NCBI RefSeq assembly: GCF_033568475.1
Contig: NC_133122.1
Span: 82,979,442-83,043,441, forward strand
Origin: Henckelia pumila
Lineage: Eukaryota; Streptophyta; Magnoliopsida; Lamiales; Gesneriaceae
Length of the DNA stretch: 64,000 nt
Direction of reading: 5' to 3'
Part shown: piece by piece, positions 45,352-56,037 of the stretch
Layout: each line of letters begins with the position of its first letter
Numbering within the stretch: the stretch's first letter is position 1
Program-made: the position numbers and the translations under genes
The notes under the pieces: generated by a model
Databases searched by the model: none
Told to the model about the DNA's origin: nothing
Seen by the model: the letters and a program-made list of their open reading frames with translations, nothing else

Positions 45352-47967
45352 TGTGACGCCTAAAATTTCTTAATTTAATTTTTCATGCCTAAATCAGACT
45401 TTAATATTTATGATTTTAATATTTTAATTTTCGGTGCTAATTGGCTAAATGTTATATTTTTCCCGCGCATTAGAATTTATTATTGTTAACTTTTGCGAAA
45501 ATTAGTATTTTTATTTCCGGGTTAGTAAAATCAAATTTAATATTTTAAATTATGATTTTTAAAGCTTGTATTTTTATTTAGTACGACTAAATTGTAGTCC
45601 TAATTGCTAGCTTTGATATAGCACTTCTAAATTTTTAGTAGCACTTTTACACTTGGACTCAAAGCAAAAACTAGCTTCTAATATATACTCACACACACAC
45701 ACACACACTAGCGCCTAAACACACACACACACACCGCACGACACCCACCATTTCCCATGTTCTTCTTCTCCCCAAAAAATCCTTCGCTCCTTTTTATTCT
45801 TCTTCGTAGCACCCGTTCTTCTTCATTTTCCAGCAAAGAATCTTCAAGGCTGTAGGGGCGAGCTATAGCACTGTCGATTGAGCTCAATTCCATCCCATTC
45901 TAGCTCCTTTTCGATCGGCTTAGCTCATTGAGCCCACTTCTTTCGATTTTTTTCTTTCTTCACTTAACTAGGCAAGATTATGGTTTCATTTGATTACCTT
46001 GTAGATTATTTATGTATGTTTTGATTGGTATTAAGTTTTGTGCATTCCATTTTCGAAAAAATACATGAATGCGTTCCCTGTATTTTTCTTCCAGTCACGA
46101 CAATGAGTTTTTTTTGTTTGTTTATTGTTTGGCTACTGATTTAATCATGTTATAAGTCGTGGAATGATTGATTTTGAAGCATTTGAGAAGTAATACAATG
46201 GAAGGTTTCTATGTTCGAAATTTTTCCAGTTATCTTGACAAGTTATTTTCGAAATTTGATGTTATTGATGGTGATGATGGGTTGGTGATTTAGGAGCTAC
46301 CATGGGTGATACGTAGTTCACATGGTAGCGTTAGAAGTGATGAATTTGGAATGGGGTATTGTCTTGAAGGTTTCGGTCTAGCCAGCTATCTTAAGGGCTC
46401 GGTTTGAGGACGGCTGGGAATGCCGTCGAGCTGTGCTGCTGGTGAGTTTTGTGGGTCAGGTATAGTGGTGTGAGTGGGACTAATTCATTGGTTATGGTCC
46501 TAAGTACATTGGGTTGGGAGATGAGAGTCAAATAGCCAAGGTTTTCATTGGTTAGGCAACTAAGTCATGGGCAGAATTGGAGGTTGGGCGGGTGCTGTCC
46601 GGGATTGAGCACATATAACAGGGTTAGAGTCTGGATTTAGTGAAGGGCTCGGGTTTGGTGGTACCGTGGGATGTTATGGAAGTGACATTTCGAACAGAAT
46701 TCAATTTGGTTGAGTTTTCCCTATGTTCTAAGCCTTTGGACTTAAGAGAGACATAATTTTAGGCTTTAAGTTGCTGCCCGGGTTTGAATATTTAAAACAG
46801 AGTTAAGGTTGGAATTGGGATAAGGCCTCGGGTCAGGAATTATCCTAAGAGGTTAGAAATATGTCGTTTCAAGCGGAATTCCTTTTGAATAAGTGTTGAG
46901 CGAATTATAAGTTTTTAGGGCGAAACGCTCCAATGACCTAAGAGCTAAATTTTGGTTTAGATCCACATCCTTGGTATTACTTCCTAAATCACCATCCCGG
47001 TCATCCTCATTTGAGTCACTTACTTGATCATTGAGTAAATATTTCAAGTACATTACATCTACGTATGCATGCTAAGTACATGAATTAATAAGGAAAGAAA
47101 ATATTTTTGAACGAAGTGAGTTGGTTGTGATCATAGAAAGACGTGTATGGACGGGCTGAGAGAAAACTTGGCTTCCCATGCCAATCATTGGCAAGACGGG
47201 TTGGAAGATATTCTGACTTCCTTGCGGCATAGTGCACTGCAACCATGACCTAGATCGAAACAAGAGTCACAATTCAAGGATCTAAGTTCACAGATTCAGT
47301 TCAAGTCATTTATATTCATGTTCAGCGCATTATATGCAATTTCATTGTTCATGTTTGACTTAGCCATGCATATGTTACATTTATATTCACATCATTTACC
47401 CTGAGATCATCTATTTAAGTTTAAGGGCACAAAAGTATTTTATTACAAGTTATTTTCACTTTGCCTGTGCTTGTATCTATGTAGTACTCGTTATCCCCCC
47501 CATATTCTTGCTGAGTCTTTTTGGCTCACTACACTTATTGCTTTCAGGTGAGGAGTTTTTCACTGAGATCGAGGGGCATGATCCCCAGGGCGAGGTCACT
47601 GGTGGTGCATGCCCTTGACCGACGTGCTTTTAGTTGTTCCACAAAATCTGATGTTTTATTTATGAGTTGTAGTATTCCTTACACTGTCAGTCATTGCAGG
47701 ATGTGTTTTCCCTGCTTTAGAATTTTTTCATGTAAACTTAACAGTTTATTATTCCGCAACTGTGTGGGATTAATTTCCCTTTTCCGGATTCTATGGCTAT
47801 CGTATTTGGATTTTTATCTTGTGTTTATTTTATGTTGATTTGAATTGCTGACTGTATCAGTTGGGCTTACAATATTTTAAAGCGAGTCATGGCAAATTTT
47901 TTTTTTTTTAAAAAATCCGCAAATACATTATTTATTATTTATATTTTAGAGGGTTAGGGTCGTCTCA
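45352..47967 (+). repeat. Gypsy-2 5' LTR
   Basis: 2616 bp from TGTGACGCC to GTCGTCTCA. It has a candidate TATA box (TATATA, 45682-45687) directly before CA microsatellites (about 45689-45734). The 3' copy starts TGTAACGCC, so the fourth base has changed in one copy. Open frames within are chance. Confidence 0.88.
45689..45734. repeat. CA microsatellites in the Gypsy-2 LTR
   Basis: Two CA/AC runs separated by TAGCGCCTAAA. The 3' LTR copy at about 61914-61966 has the same pair with longer runs, showing repeat-length change since insertion. Confidence 0.75.
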
Positions 47968-47969
47968 AT

Positions 47970-47981
47970 TGGTATCAGAGC
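47970..47981 (+). other. Gypsy-2 primer-binding site
   Basis: TGGTATCAGAGC, complementary to initiator tRNA-Met, two bases after the LTR end. Confidence 0.85.
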
Positions 47982-48186
47982 ACGGTCTTGGTTTGGGTTG
48001 TACCTACTGCCGATCGCCGAAACTCAAGGGATCTCGCCTCAAAGTGTGTAAGATTTAAGTTTTATTTACTGCCATTCATTAAGTTTAGTAGCATTAGTTT
48101 CCTAAATTATTTGAACCTATATAAGTTTAAAGAAATCTTTTCTTAAGGCATGTAATTTGATTTTTTGAATTTGAACTTGCGTACAG

Positions 48187-49218
48187 ATGGCACCTCGTTG
48201 TGATCCCCATGCACCTCCACCACCACCTCCTCCGCCCCCTCCACCACTAGATGTTGGGGCTCAGGTGCTATCTGGATTAGCTCGTATCTTAGAGCAGCAT
48301 GCCGAGGCCCCAAGGGCTAAACCTAGTGCAATTTATGAGCAGTTCAAGAAGATGGATCCTAAGGACTTTTCTGGTACTACAGATCCGATGGTAGCGGAGG
48401 GCTGTATTCGCTCACTAGAGGCGATTTTCCGCTACATGGAGTTGGGAGATGGGGACCGAGTTCGCTATATGACGTTCCTACTCAAGGATAACGTTGCCCT
48501 GTGGTTTGAGGGTGTGGAGAAGACTGTTGATGTTACCACACTGACTTGGGAAGCATTCAAGACCCTCTTCTATGAGAAGTACTATACAGCTGAGGTGAGG
48601 TCGCAGTTGAAGAAAGAGTTCATGAGTCTCCGGCAGGGAGATCTGTCTGTATCCGAGTTTGTACGCAAATTCGAGAGGGGCTGCCACTTCGTGCCATTGA
48701 TAGAGAATGATAAGGAGAAGAAGTTGCATCATTTTTTTTCTTGTATGAGGCCTACTATTCGTAGGGATATGATGATGGATGAGCTCATGGACTATGCAGC
48801 CGCTGTCATAAAGGCTCTAAGGTCTGAGCAGTCCTTGAAGGACATTAGTGCTGAGGTTCATGGAAAGAGATCCTTTACTCTTCAGGGTCACCAGCAGCAG
48901 CAGGGCAAGAGGCCATTCACTGGGCCGCAGAGACAGCAGGGGCATTTGGCCCATAGGCACCAGGAACATCATGCCGACAGAACCCAGGCCCCGAGACCCG
49001 CTCCTCCCAGGACTGGGGAGAAGCCCATATGCCCGGATTGCAAGCGTGCTCATTATGGGAAGTGTTTGGCAGGTGACGGAGTCTGTTTTCGGTGCAAGAA
49101 GCCAGGGCACATGGCTCCTGCTTGTCCACAGCCCAATATGCCGACTCAGGGAAGGGTCTACGTGATGCAGGCCAAGGAGGCCGATCCTGATACCACACTC
49201 ATCACAGGTAACACTTAG
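48187..49218 (+). CDS. Gypsy-2 Gag (unspliced form)
   Basis: 343 residues, ATG at 48187. A proline run of eleven residues follows the N-terminus, then a Retrotrans_gag domain (about residues 60-210), a Gln/His/Arg-rich linker, an upstream CPDC...HYGKC zinc-like motif and the zinc knuckle CFRCKKPGHMAPAC near residue 300. It packages element RNA into virus-like particles in the cytoplasm. The frame ends at TAG 49216-49218, just inside what looks like an intron (donor at 49208). If that intron is removed the frame runs on into protease. It is the least damaged gene of this element; no internal stop is seen. Confidence 0.85.
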   Translation: MAPRCDPHAPPPPPPPPPPPLDVGAQVLSGLARILEQHAEAPRAKPSAIYEQFKKMDPKDFSGTTDPMVAEGCIRSLEAIFRYMELGDGDRVRYMTFLLKDNVALWFEGVEKTVDVTTLTWEAFKTLFYEKYYTAEVRSQLKKEFMSLRQGDLSVSEFVRKFERGCHFVPLIENDKEKKLHHFFSCMRPTIRRDMMMDELMDYAAAVIKALRSEQSLKDISAEVHGKRSFTLQGHQQQQGKRPFTGPQRQQGHLAHRHQEHHADRTQAPRPAPPRTGEKPICPDCKRAHYGKCLAGDGVCFRCKKPGHMAPACPQPNMPTQGRVYVMQAKEADPDTTLITGNT

Positions 49219-49488
49219 AGTATTTAGTTAAGAGCAACCTAAATGGTTTATTGATGCAATTTTGATTATGAGTTTTCTTATTGGGTTTGTGTATCATGCT
49301 ATTATTTGGGTAATTCTTAAAACTTGAGGTTGCATGAGAACTCGTATTATGTTGGATGATTTGAGAAAATTGATTGTGTTAACATGTGTAGTGATGAATT
49401 TGGAAATTAGATGACTTAGGATGAATTCAAGTAGAACTTGACATAATTGATTTCAATATTTTTGAGGTTGTAACCACTGTTGTTGCAG
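49208..49488 (+). other. Probable intron between gag and pol of Gypsy-2 (281 bp)
   Basis: ACAG|GTAACA at 49208 and GTTGCAG|GTAGA ending at 49488 are canonical plant splice sites. The segment is T-rich with many stops and no coding similarity. Removing it joins phase 1 to phase 1, restoring one Gly codon and a continuous gag-to-protease reading (TTLITG then RILVAGVATRALLDSG). The stop that ends unspliced Gag lies within its first 11 bases. This is seen in sequence; splicing is inferred. Confidence 0.7.
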
Positions 49489-52459
49489 GTAGAATATTAG
49501 TAGCCGGAGTAGCCACTAGAGCCTTGTTAGACTCGGGGGCTACTCATTCTTTTATTTCGGAGGCTTTTACCTGTAAGAGGGGTATTGAGTGTGAAGAGCT
49601 GTTTGGTGGATTCACAGTGACCATCCCATCAGAGGAAGAACTGCCCATGAGGAATATAGTGAAGAATCTTGAGCTCTTGCTGCAAGGGCAATCAGTGAGT
49701 GCAGATCTGATAGTGTTGCCCATGCCTGAGTTTGACATGGTACTTGGGATGGAATGGATGACAAAGCATGTTGTGGTGATTGACTTCTAGCAGCGTTCAG
49801 TAATGGTCAGACCGGAGGGAGAAGAACCATTTTGGTTTGAGACTACTAGGGGTTCGAGGAGGACTCAGATTATATCTTTCATGCAAGATCAGCAGTTGGT
49901 GCATGATGGAGGTGAGACATTCTTAGCCAGTATATCTTTGACAGAGTTGCCACCACGTCCAGGTATTTCAGATGTGGACGTTTTCAAAGATTTTGAGAAT
50001 GTGTTTCCAGGCGATGTTGCAGGTATTCCGCCTGATAGAGAAGTCGAGTTCTCTATCGACTTGATACCGGATACTGTGCCAATCTCTAAGGCACCGTATA
50101 GATTGGCTCCTACAGAAATGAAAGAACTAAAAGAGCAGATTCAAGAGTTGCTTGATAAGGGATTTATACGCCCTAGTTTCTCTCCGTGGGGCGCACCAGT
50201 CCTCTTTGTGAAAAAGAATGACAGAAGCCTAAGGTTGTGCATTGATTACCGAGGGCTGAATGGAGTGACGGTAAAGAACAAGTACCCACTTCCTAGGATT
50301 GAGGATCTCTTTGATCAGTTGCAAGGAGCCTCTGTATTTTCGAAGATTGATCTTCGTTCCGGTTATCAACAGTTGAAGGTAAAGGAATTTGATGTGTTCA
50401 AGACAGCATTTAGGACTCGTTATGGCCACTACGAGTTCCTTGTGATGCCGTTCGGAATGACGAATGCGCCCGCGATTTTCATGGATCTTATGAACCGTGT
50501 GTTCCAGCCATACTTGGACCAGTTTGTCATTGTTTTCATTGATGATATCCTCATTTACTCGAAGGATAGAGAGGATCATTTGCGGCATTTGATGATTGTT
50601 TTAGAGGTGCTCCGTGACCGGAGGTTGTTTGCCAAGTTTGAGAAATGTGAGTTTTGGTTGAGAACTACCCCACTCATGATTTGGAGTTAGCAGTAGTGGT
50701 GTTCGCTCTCAAGATTTGGAGACACTATCTCTATAGATAGAAGTGTAAGATATTCACCGACCATAAAAGCCTCAAATACTTCTTCACCCAAAAAAAACTG
50801 AACATAAGGCAACGAAGATGGTTAGAGTTGGTGAAAGACTATGACTGCGACATTAGTTACCATCCAGGTAAGGCTAATGTTGTCGCAGATGCATTGAGCC
50901 AAAAGACAGCAGTGATTGCTTCCTTGAAGGTGTGTAGACCATTGCAGGATGAGATTCATAGTTTTGGACTAGAGTTCTATGCCGAGGGTAGAGCTCCTAG
51001 ATTGTCAGCCTTGTCAGTGCAGACTACGTTGTTTGACCGTATCATAGTTGCTCAAGCAGCTGATGAGCAGTTGAGTATGTGGAGGCAGAGAGCCGACGAG
51101 AGAGGCAATGGTTTGTATTCAGTAGTGGACGGGATTGTGAGGTTTAGAGGAAGACTTTGGGTGCCCGCAGGTGATTCTCTGCGAGTAACCATCATGGTAG
51201 AGGCGCATACATCACCGTGCTCTATCCACCCAGGCAGTACAAAGATGTATCAAAATCTTCAGTAGTTGTACTGGTGGCCGGGTATGAAGCGCGATATCGG
51301 CCGATTTGTGTCAGAGTGTCTGACATGCCAGCAGGTCAAAGCAGAACATCAGAGACCTGCAGGATTGCTTAGGCCACTCCCTATTCCCGATTGGAAATGG
51401 GAGAATATCACCATGGATTTCGTTGTTGTCTTGCCGAGGACAGTGAGAGGTTCGAATGCTATTTAAGTTATTGTCGACCGTCTCACTAATTCGGCGCACT
51501 TTTTGCCAGTAAGGACAAATTTCTCTATGACTCAGTATGCGGAGTTTTATATCCGAGAGATAGTGAGATTACATGGTATCTCTATTTCCATAGTGTCTGA
51601 TAGAGATCCGCGGCTTACTTCGTCTTTTTGGAAGAGTCTTCACTCAGCTTTGGGGATGAAGGTTTTGTTTAGCACTGATTTTCACCCCCAGACGAACGGA
51701 CAGTCCAAGAGAGTGATTCAGATTCTAGAGGATCTTTTGAGAGCCTGTGTTATTGACTTCCATGATAGTTGGGAGTCGAGGTTACCGTTGGTTGAATTTG
51801 CTAATAACAACAGCTATCAGGCCACCATTGGTATGAGGCCTTATGAGGCACTCTATGGGAGACCGTGTAGATCATCGGTATTATGGACCGAGATTGGTGA
51901 GAAGTCAGAATTGGGACCCGAGATTGTTCAGCAGACTGCCGAGGATGTAGCCAATATCCGCGATAGGATGAGGACTGCATAGAGCAGGCAGAAGAGTTAT
52001 GCTGATCACAAGAGGAGAGACTTGGAGTTCTCAGGGGGAGATCATGTGTTCATCCGGGTAGCACCTATGAAGGGTGTAATGAGATTCGAGAAGAAAGGGA
52101 AATTAGCACCGAGGTTCATAGGACCCTTCAAGATATTGGACAGAGTAGGGGCATTGGCTTATAGGGTGGCCTTGCCGCCTAACCTTGATGGAGTCCATAA
52201 TGTCTTCCACGTGTCAATGCTGAGAAAGTACTTCTCGAATCTGTCACATGTGCTCAGTTTAGAACCTCTTCAGATATCTCCTCACATGACTTACGAGGAG
52301 AGGCCCATCCGGATTCTGGATAGACAGGAGAGGAGACTCCGTAACAAGTCGATTCCAATGATCAACGTGAGATGGCAGAACTATTCAAATGAAGAGGCAA
52401 CTTGGAAGGCAGAGGCAGATATCAGGGATTACTATCCGAAACTATTTGATGAGTCTTGA
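49489..52459 (+). pseudogene. Gypsy-2 Pol remnant (PR, RT, RNase H, INT)
   Basis: Protease LLDSGATHSFISE near 49525-49565; TAG at 49788-49790 in an otherwise continuous frame; RT 49803-50660 with FIDDILIYS. At about 50664 the RT C-terminal part and start of RNase H are missing and the frame changes: a family-like NYPTHDLEL continues in the next frame. RNase H resumes to 50880 with a stop near 50737. Integrase runs 50890-52000 with stops at about 51262, 51463 and 51979. The C-terminal part (52022-52459) has YEERPIRILDRQERRLR. The integrase core Asp residues are visible (TMDFVV; VSDRDPR). It cannot yield a full polyprotein. Confidence 0.9.
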
Positions 52460-52475
52460 ATTTCGAGGACGAAAT

Positions 52476-54376
52476 TGAAAGAGTGGGTGCCCGGTTAGCC
52501 AACTTGTGGCTAAGGGCTTTTATGACTCTATGTATAAACAATCTTTGTTTAATATAATTTACATTCATTAATGGCATTTTCTTTGTATTTCTTCATATTG
52601 TTATATTGTGATATAATATTGATGTTTTGATAAAGACCTTGAATATAATATAGTGTAAGTAAGATGAGATAGTGAATAAAGAGAGATCACTATTATGAAA
52701 CACATCTTATAGTCACTGTATATTCTAAACAGTTCCTAGTCAATTGAGCAGTCCGCTAATAAGGATAATGATCGCTCGAGATTGAGACTAGCATTTGTGA
52801 TGCCAAGTACCACGTTTCATTGGTAATGGACATGGAGATGTTCAAAGCATGCAAATGGATATTCATATGATGAATGATCGAACTACCCTATTCGGACTTT
52901 CCAAGTGGTTATCACTTATCGAGTGGATAAAGTCCGCGGTTTTGGTTGTACACCATTAGTCCTTACTACTTGAAACATCATTGAGACTCTATATGCTAGT
53001 ACTGTACTTTGACTCATTTACCGACTCTATTGGGGTCATCAGGTGTCGGGATTGGCTATAGTTACGACACATATAGGAGTCGATGCTTTGTTGTCAAGGA
53101 TTCACCACATACTTGCGAGTGTGGATATCCTATGCGATCTGAGGAGATATTAGTGTGACGAATCTCTGGCCAGAGTACATGATGTGTTTTAGGTTACTCG
53201 GTTTTCCTAGTAACACATACGATGTCACTATTTGATCTCCAAGATGTAATGCATAGTTATCGAATCTCAAACGACTCTCGATGCACCAATGGTTGTTGAT
53301 TCGATCGGGATATATGGATGAAGGGACCGTACTGTACGCTAACCAAAATCTAATGGTTCTTGCAGGCACTATCAGTGATACCTAGGGAATCATGGGGCGA
53401 TGTTGCTAGACGCTCTTACCATGATTCGTTGGGCAAGTCGAAAATCGTTGTTTCGAGTCACAAGGAGTTGTGAGCCCACGGCTAGCTGTATCCCTGAACC
53501 ATTGAGGGTCACACAAGTAATGGATTACTAAATCCCGTTGAGATAGTTAAATTTAAAGAGTTAAATTTAATGAAAGAGAAGTTGGACTTCTTAACTAAAG
53601 GGAGTGGAATTTCCTAAAATGACATATGGATGGGCATTTTTGGAAATCACTGAATTCGGATTCAGAAAAATTATCTTGACTTTAAAAGATGCAGAAATGG
53701 TTTTTGTGCACATTGGTGAAATCAGTTTATCAATCGAAGTCATGATGAATTTTATATTAATTTCTATAATAACAGGCTTGGCTTGTTGGGCTTAAGTTAT
53801 GGATTGTGGGCCCTAAGGAGTTAGAGTCCTAATACAATTATAACTTAATCTAGTCTAGAAATTATCTATAAATACATGTGTAGTGTTCGAAAATCAGAGA
53901 CAATTATTCTTGCAATTTTAGAATTACACACTAAATATTCTAAGGGGATTTTCGAAATCCTCTACTCCTTTTTGAGATAATTCAGTCTGTGATTTTTGTG
54001 AAAAATTACATTCTGAATTGACAGATCAAATCTGTTTAATCTCATCGATAAACATCTGATTGATTTTTAGTGCAATCAATAAGAGGGTTTAAGTTTTCTG
54101 TTCGTGGACTTAATTCCGGAGGTTGATCGTGATAGTCATCGGTTCCCGGGATTTACAAGAAGAGTAGATTAAATTCTGTTGGAGTCCATAATCAAGCCTT
54201 TGCTTGAATAGGTAAAAATATTTAATTGTGTATTTATATTTTTACTTGCAACAATTTTAATCGTTAGGATTTGATACCCACGATATGGAATCGTTACATA
54301 TCGAAAAATAAAAATTTTTAAACTTCCGCTGCTCTGGGTATCACATCCGTGTGATCAGAGAACGCGTGTTCCAACA
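52476..54376 (+). repeat. Copia-C 5' LTR
   Basis: 1901 bp. A candidate TATA box (TATAAATA, 53867-53874) lies about 1.39 kb into the LTR, at the same offset as in the 3' copy (61040-61047). Open frames in it are not conserved genes. Confidence 0.92.
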
Positions 54377-56037
54377 GTGGTATCGGAGACAGGTCGTAAT
54401 CTTTGATCAAACCATTAAAATTAATCGATTGTACAAAATTTTTAGCCTCGATTTTTTGAAACAAAACGAAAATTTTTAAAATTAAATTTGAAAGGAAACA
54501 AGGCAATCGGGCAGCGATTTGATTGCTGCCCAGGGGCAGCGACGAGCTGCCCACCTCCACATGGGCAGCCCTGTCCCACGTGGAGGCGGGGCTGCCCGGG
54601 AATGCCCCGGGCAGTCCGGAAATTTAAAAATTTTAATTTTTGAAATTCTTGAAATTTTAGTTTTTGGTCCGATCAAAAATTGTTTTTGATTGGTCCACGA
54701 GGCATCGGATCAAATTATTTGAGTCCGAAATTTTTAAAATTGATTTTTGGATAAATTTGAATTTTTGGAAAATTTATAAATTTTATCCGTTAAATTAGAT
54801 TTATAAAATTAATTATTTTGGTACAATTGATTATAAGATATGATCTTATGAAAGGATAAGATAAAATTTGATTTTATTTTTTTAATTATGATGCCATTGC
54901 ATGTTATTCAATTATTTAATTATTGAATTAATTATTGGATAAAAGGATGATAGATTGCCATGACCAATTTGGTAGGTGTATGTTAGGTAATTTACATTTG
55001 GTTTTATTGTTGTTGGGTTTTATTAATGGGCTTGGTTTATAGCCCAATTTGAATTGTCATTTGTAATAAAAAATGGGCCTGGTTTATGGCCCGTTTCCAC
55101 CCTTAAATATGTATCCCCTACTTGTCATCGAAATTTATTGTAAATTTATTAGACTTAGTGGGAGATAAAAATTTGAAGACAAAGATGGGCCCAACAGACA
55201 ATAAAGATCAAAGAAATGTAAATTGGAAGCTCAATGTAATAGGATTGCATTGCATACTTGCATATCACCTAGGATTGGACTTAGACTCGTGATTGACAAC
55301 CACGGGTCGATTAGTGATTGGGATTGATCATCATATAAATAATATATGATATTATTATTATATGCATGTTTAGACTAAATTGTATGAATCCCGCAAGCAT
55401 ACAAATATTGCATGATGAGACAATTTTCAAAATTAAAAAATCCCTCATTTTAAATATGATTTAAAATTGATATCAAGATAAACAAAAGAGAATTTAAATG
55501 TTGTTTAAATGTTCCTACCTTCCATCAACGATCAATGTATGAGATGCTACCCGCAGGCACGGTCCGGCTCATATTATTGGGGGGGCCCGTTCGTCGGAAA
55601 GCTGTACATTGGATCGACACATGTTGTAAGTTGGGTGAAACTCCCATGGGATTGGCTCATATTATTGGGGATCCACATGGCGACCGTCCATCACAACTTA
55701 ATATTGATGGGACATCTTGACATATCACATTAAACGGCGTCATATTATTGGGCCCTTATTGGACATGAGGTAAAAACATGGGGGTTGCTTTGGAAGCAAT
55801 TGTGCTCTACCTTTTGAAAATTATGGTTGGCTGATATTATTCGGGACTATAGTTTGTCAATTGAACTTCATGTTCCCACTAAGGAAACAAGTTTTCCGTT
55901 TTCACTAGAGGGTAGTGAAATCGTTAAAATAGTGGGAGTGAAATTCATAAAATTAAATCTCGCCATATTTTATGTCTTAGTAAATTAATTAAACAATCAC
56001 TGATTATTGTCTGTTTTCTTTTCAGTATTTCATTACA
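54377..56037 (+). other. Long structured leader of Copia-C
   Basis: No coding frame with similarity. 54505-54616 is GC-rich and strongly self-complementary: alternating GGGCAGC and GCTGCCC words, CCTCCAC/GTGGAGG arms, and a perfect 9-bp hairpin CTGCCCGGG/CCCGGGCAG with a 5-nt loop at 54592-54614. 55566-55845 has four copies of a 17-base word close to GGCTCATATTATTGGGG. Such a leader could carry dimerisation or packaging signals; this is inference. Confidence 0.6.
55566..55845 (+). repeat. Four spaced 17-base repeats in the Copia-C leader
   Basis: Copies at 55566-55582, 55654-55670, 55736-55752 and 55829-55845; the first two are identical and the others differ at one to three positions. Spacing is 88, 82 and 93 bp, and the sequence between is not conserved. 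Confidence 0.75.

Noticed and set aside
45708..45893. Minus-strand open frames in the Gypsy-2 LTRs (also 61833-62126)
   Set aside because: They lie across CA microsatellites and LTR leader sequence and are not maintained between the two LTRs.
55566..55845. CRISPR-like array from the regularly spaced 17-base words
   Set aside because: Plant nuclear context inside a retrotransposon leader, units too few and imperfect, and no cas genes.
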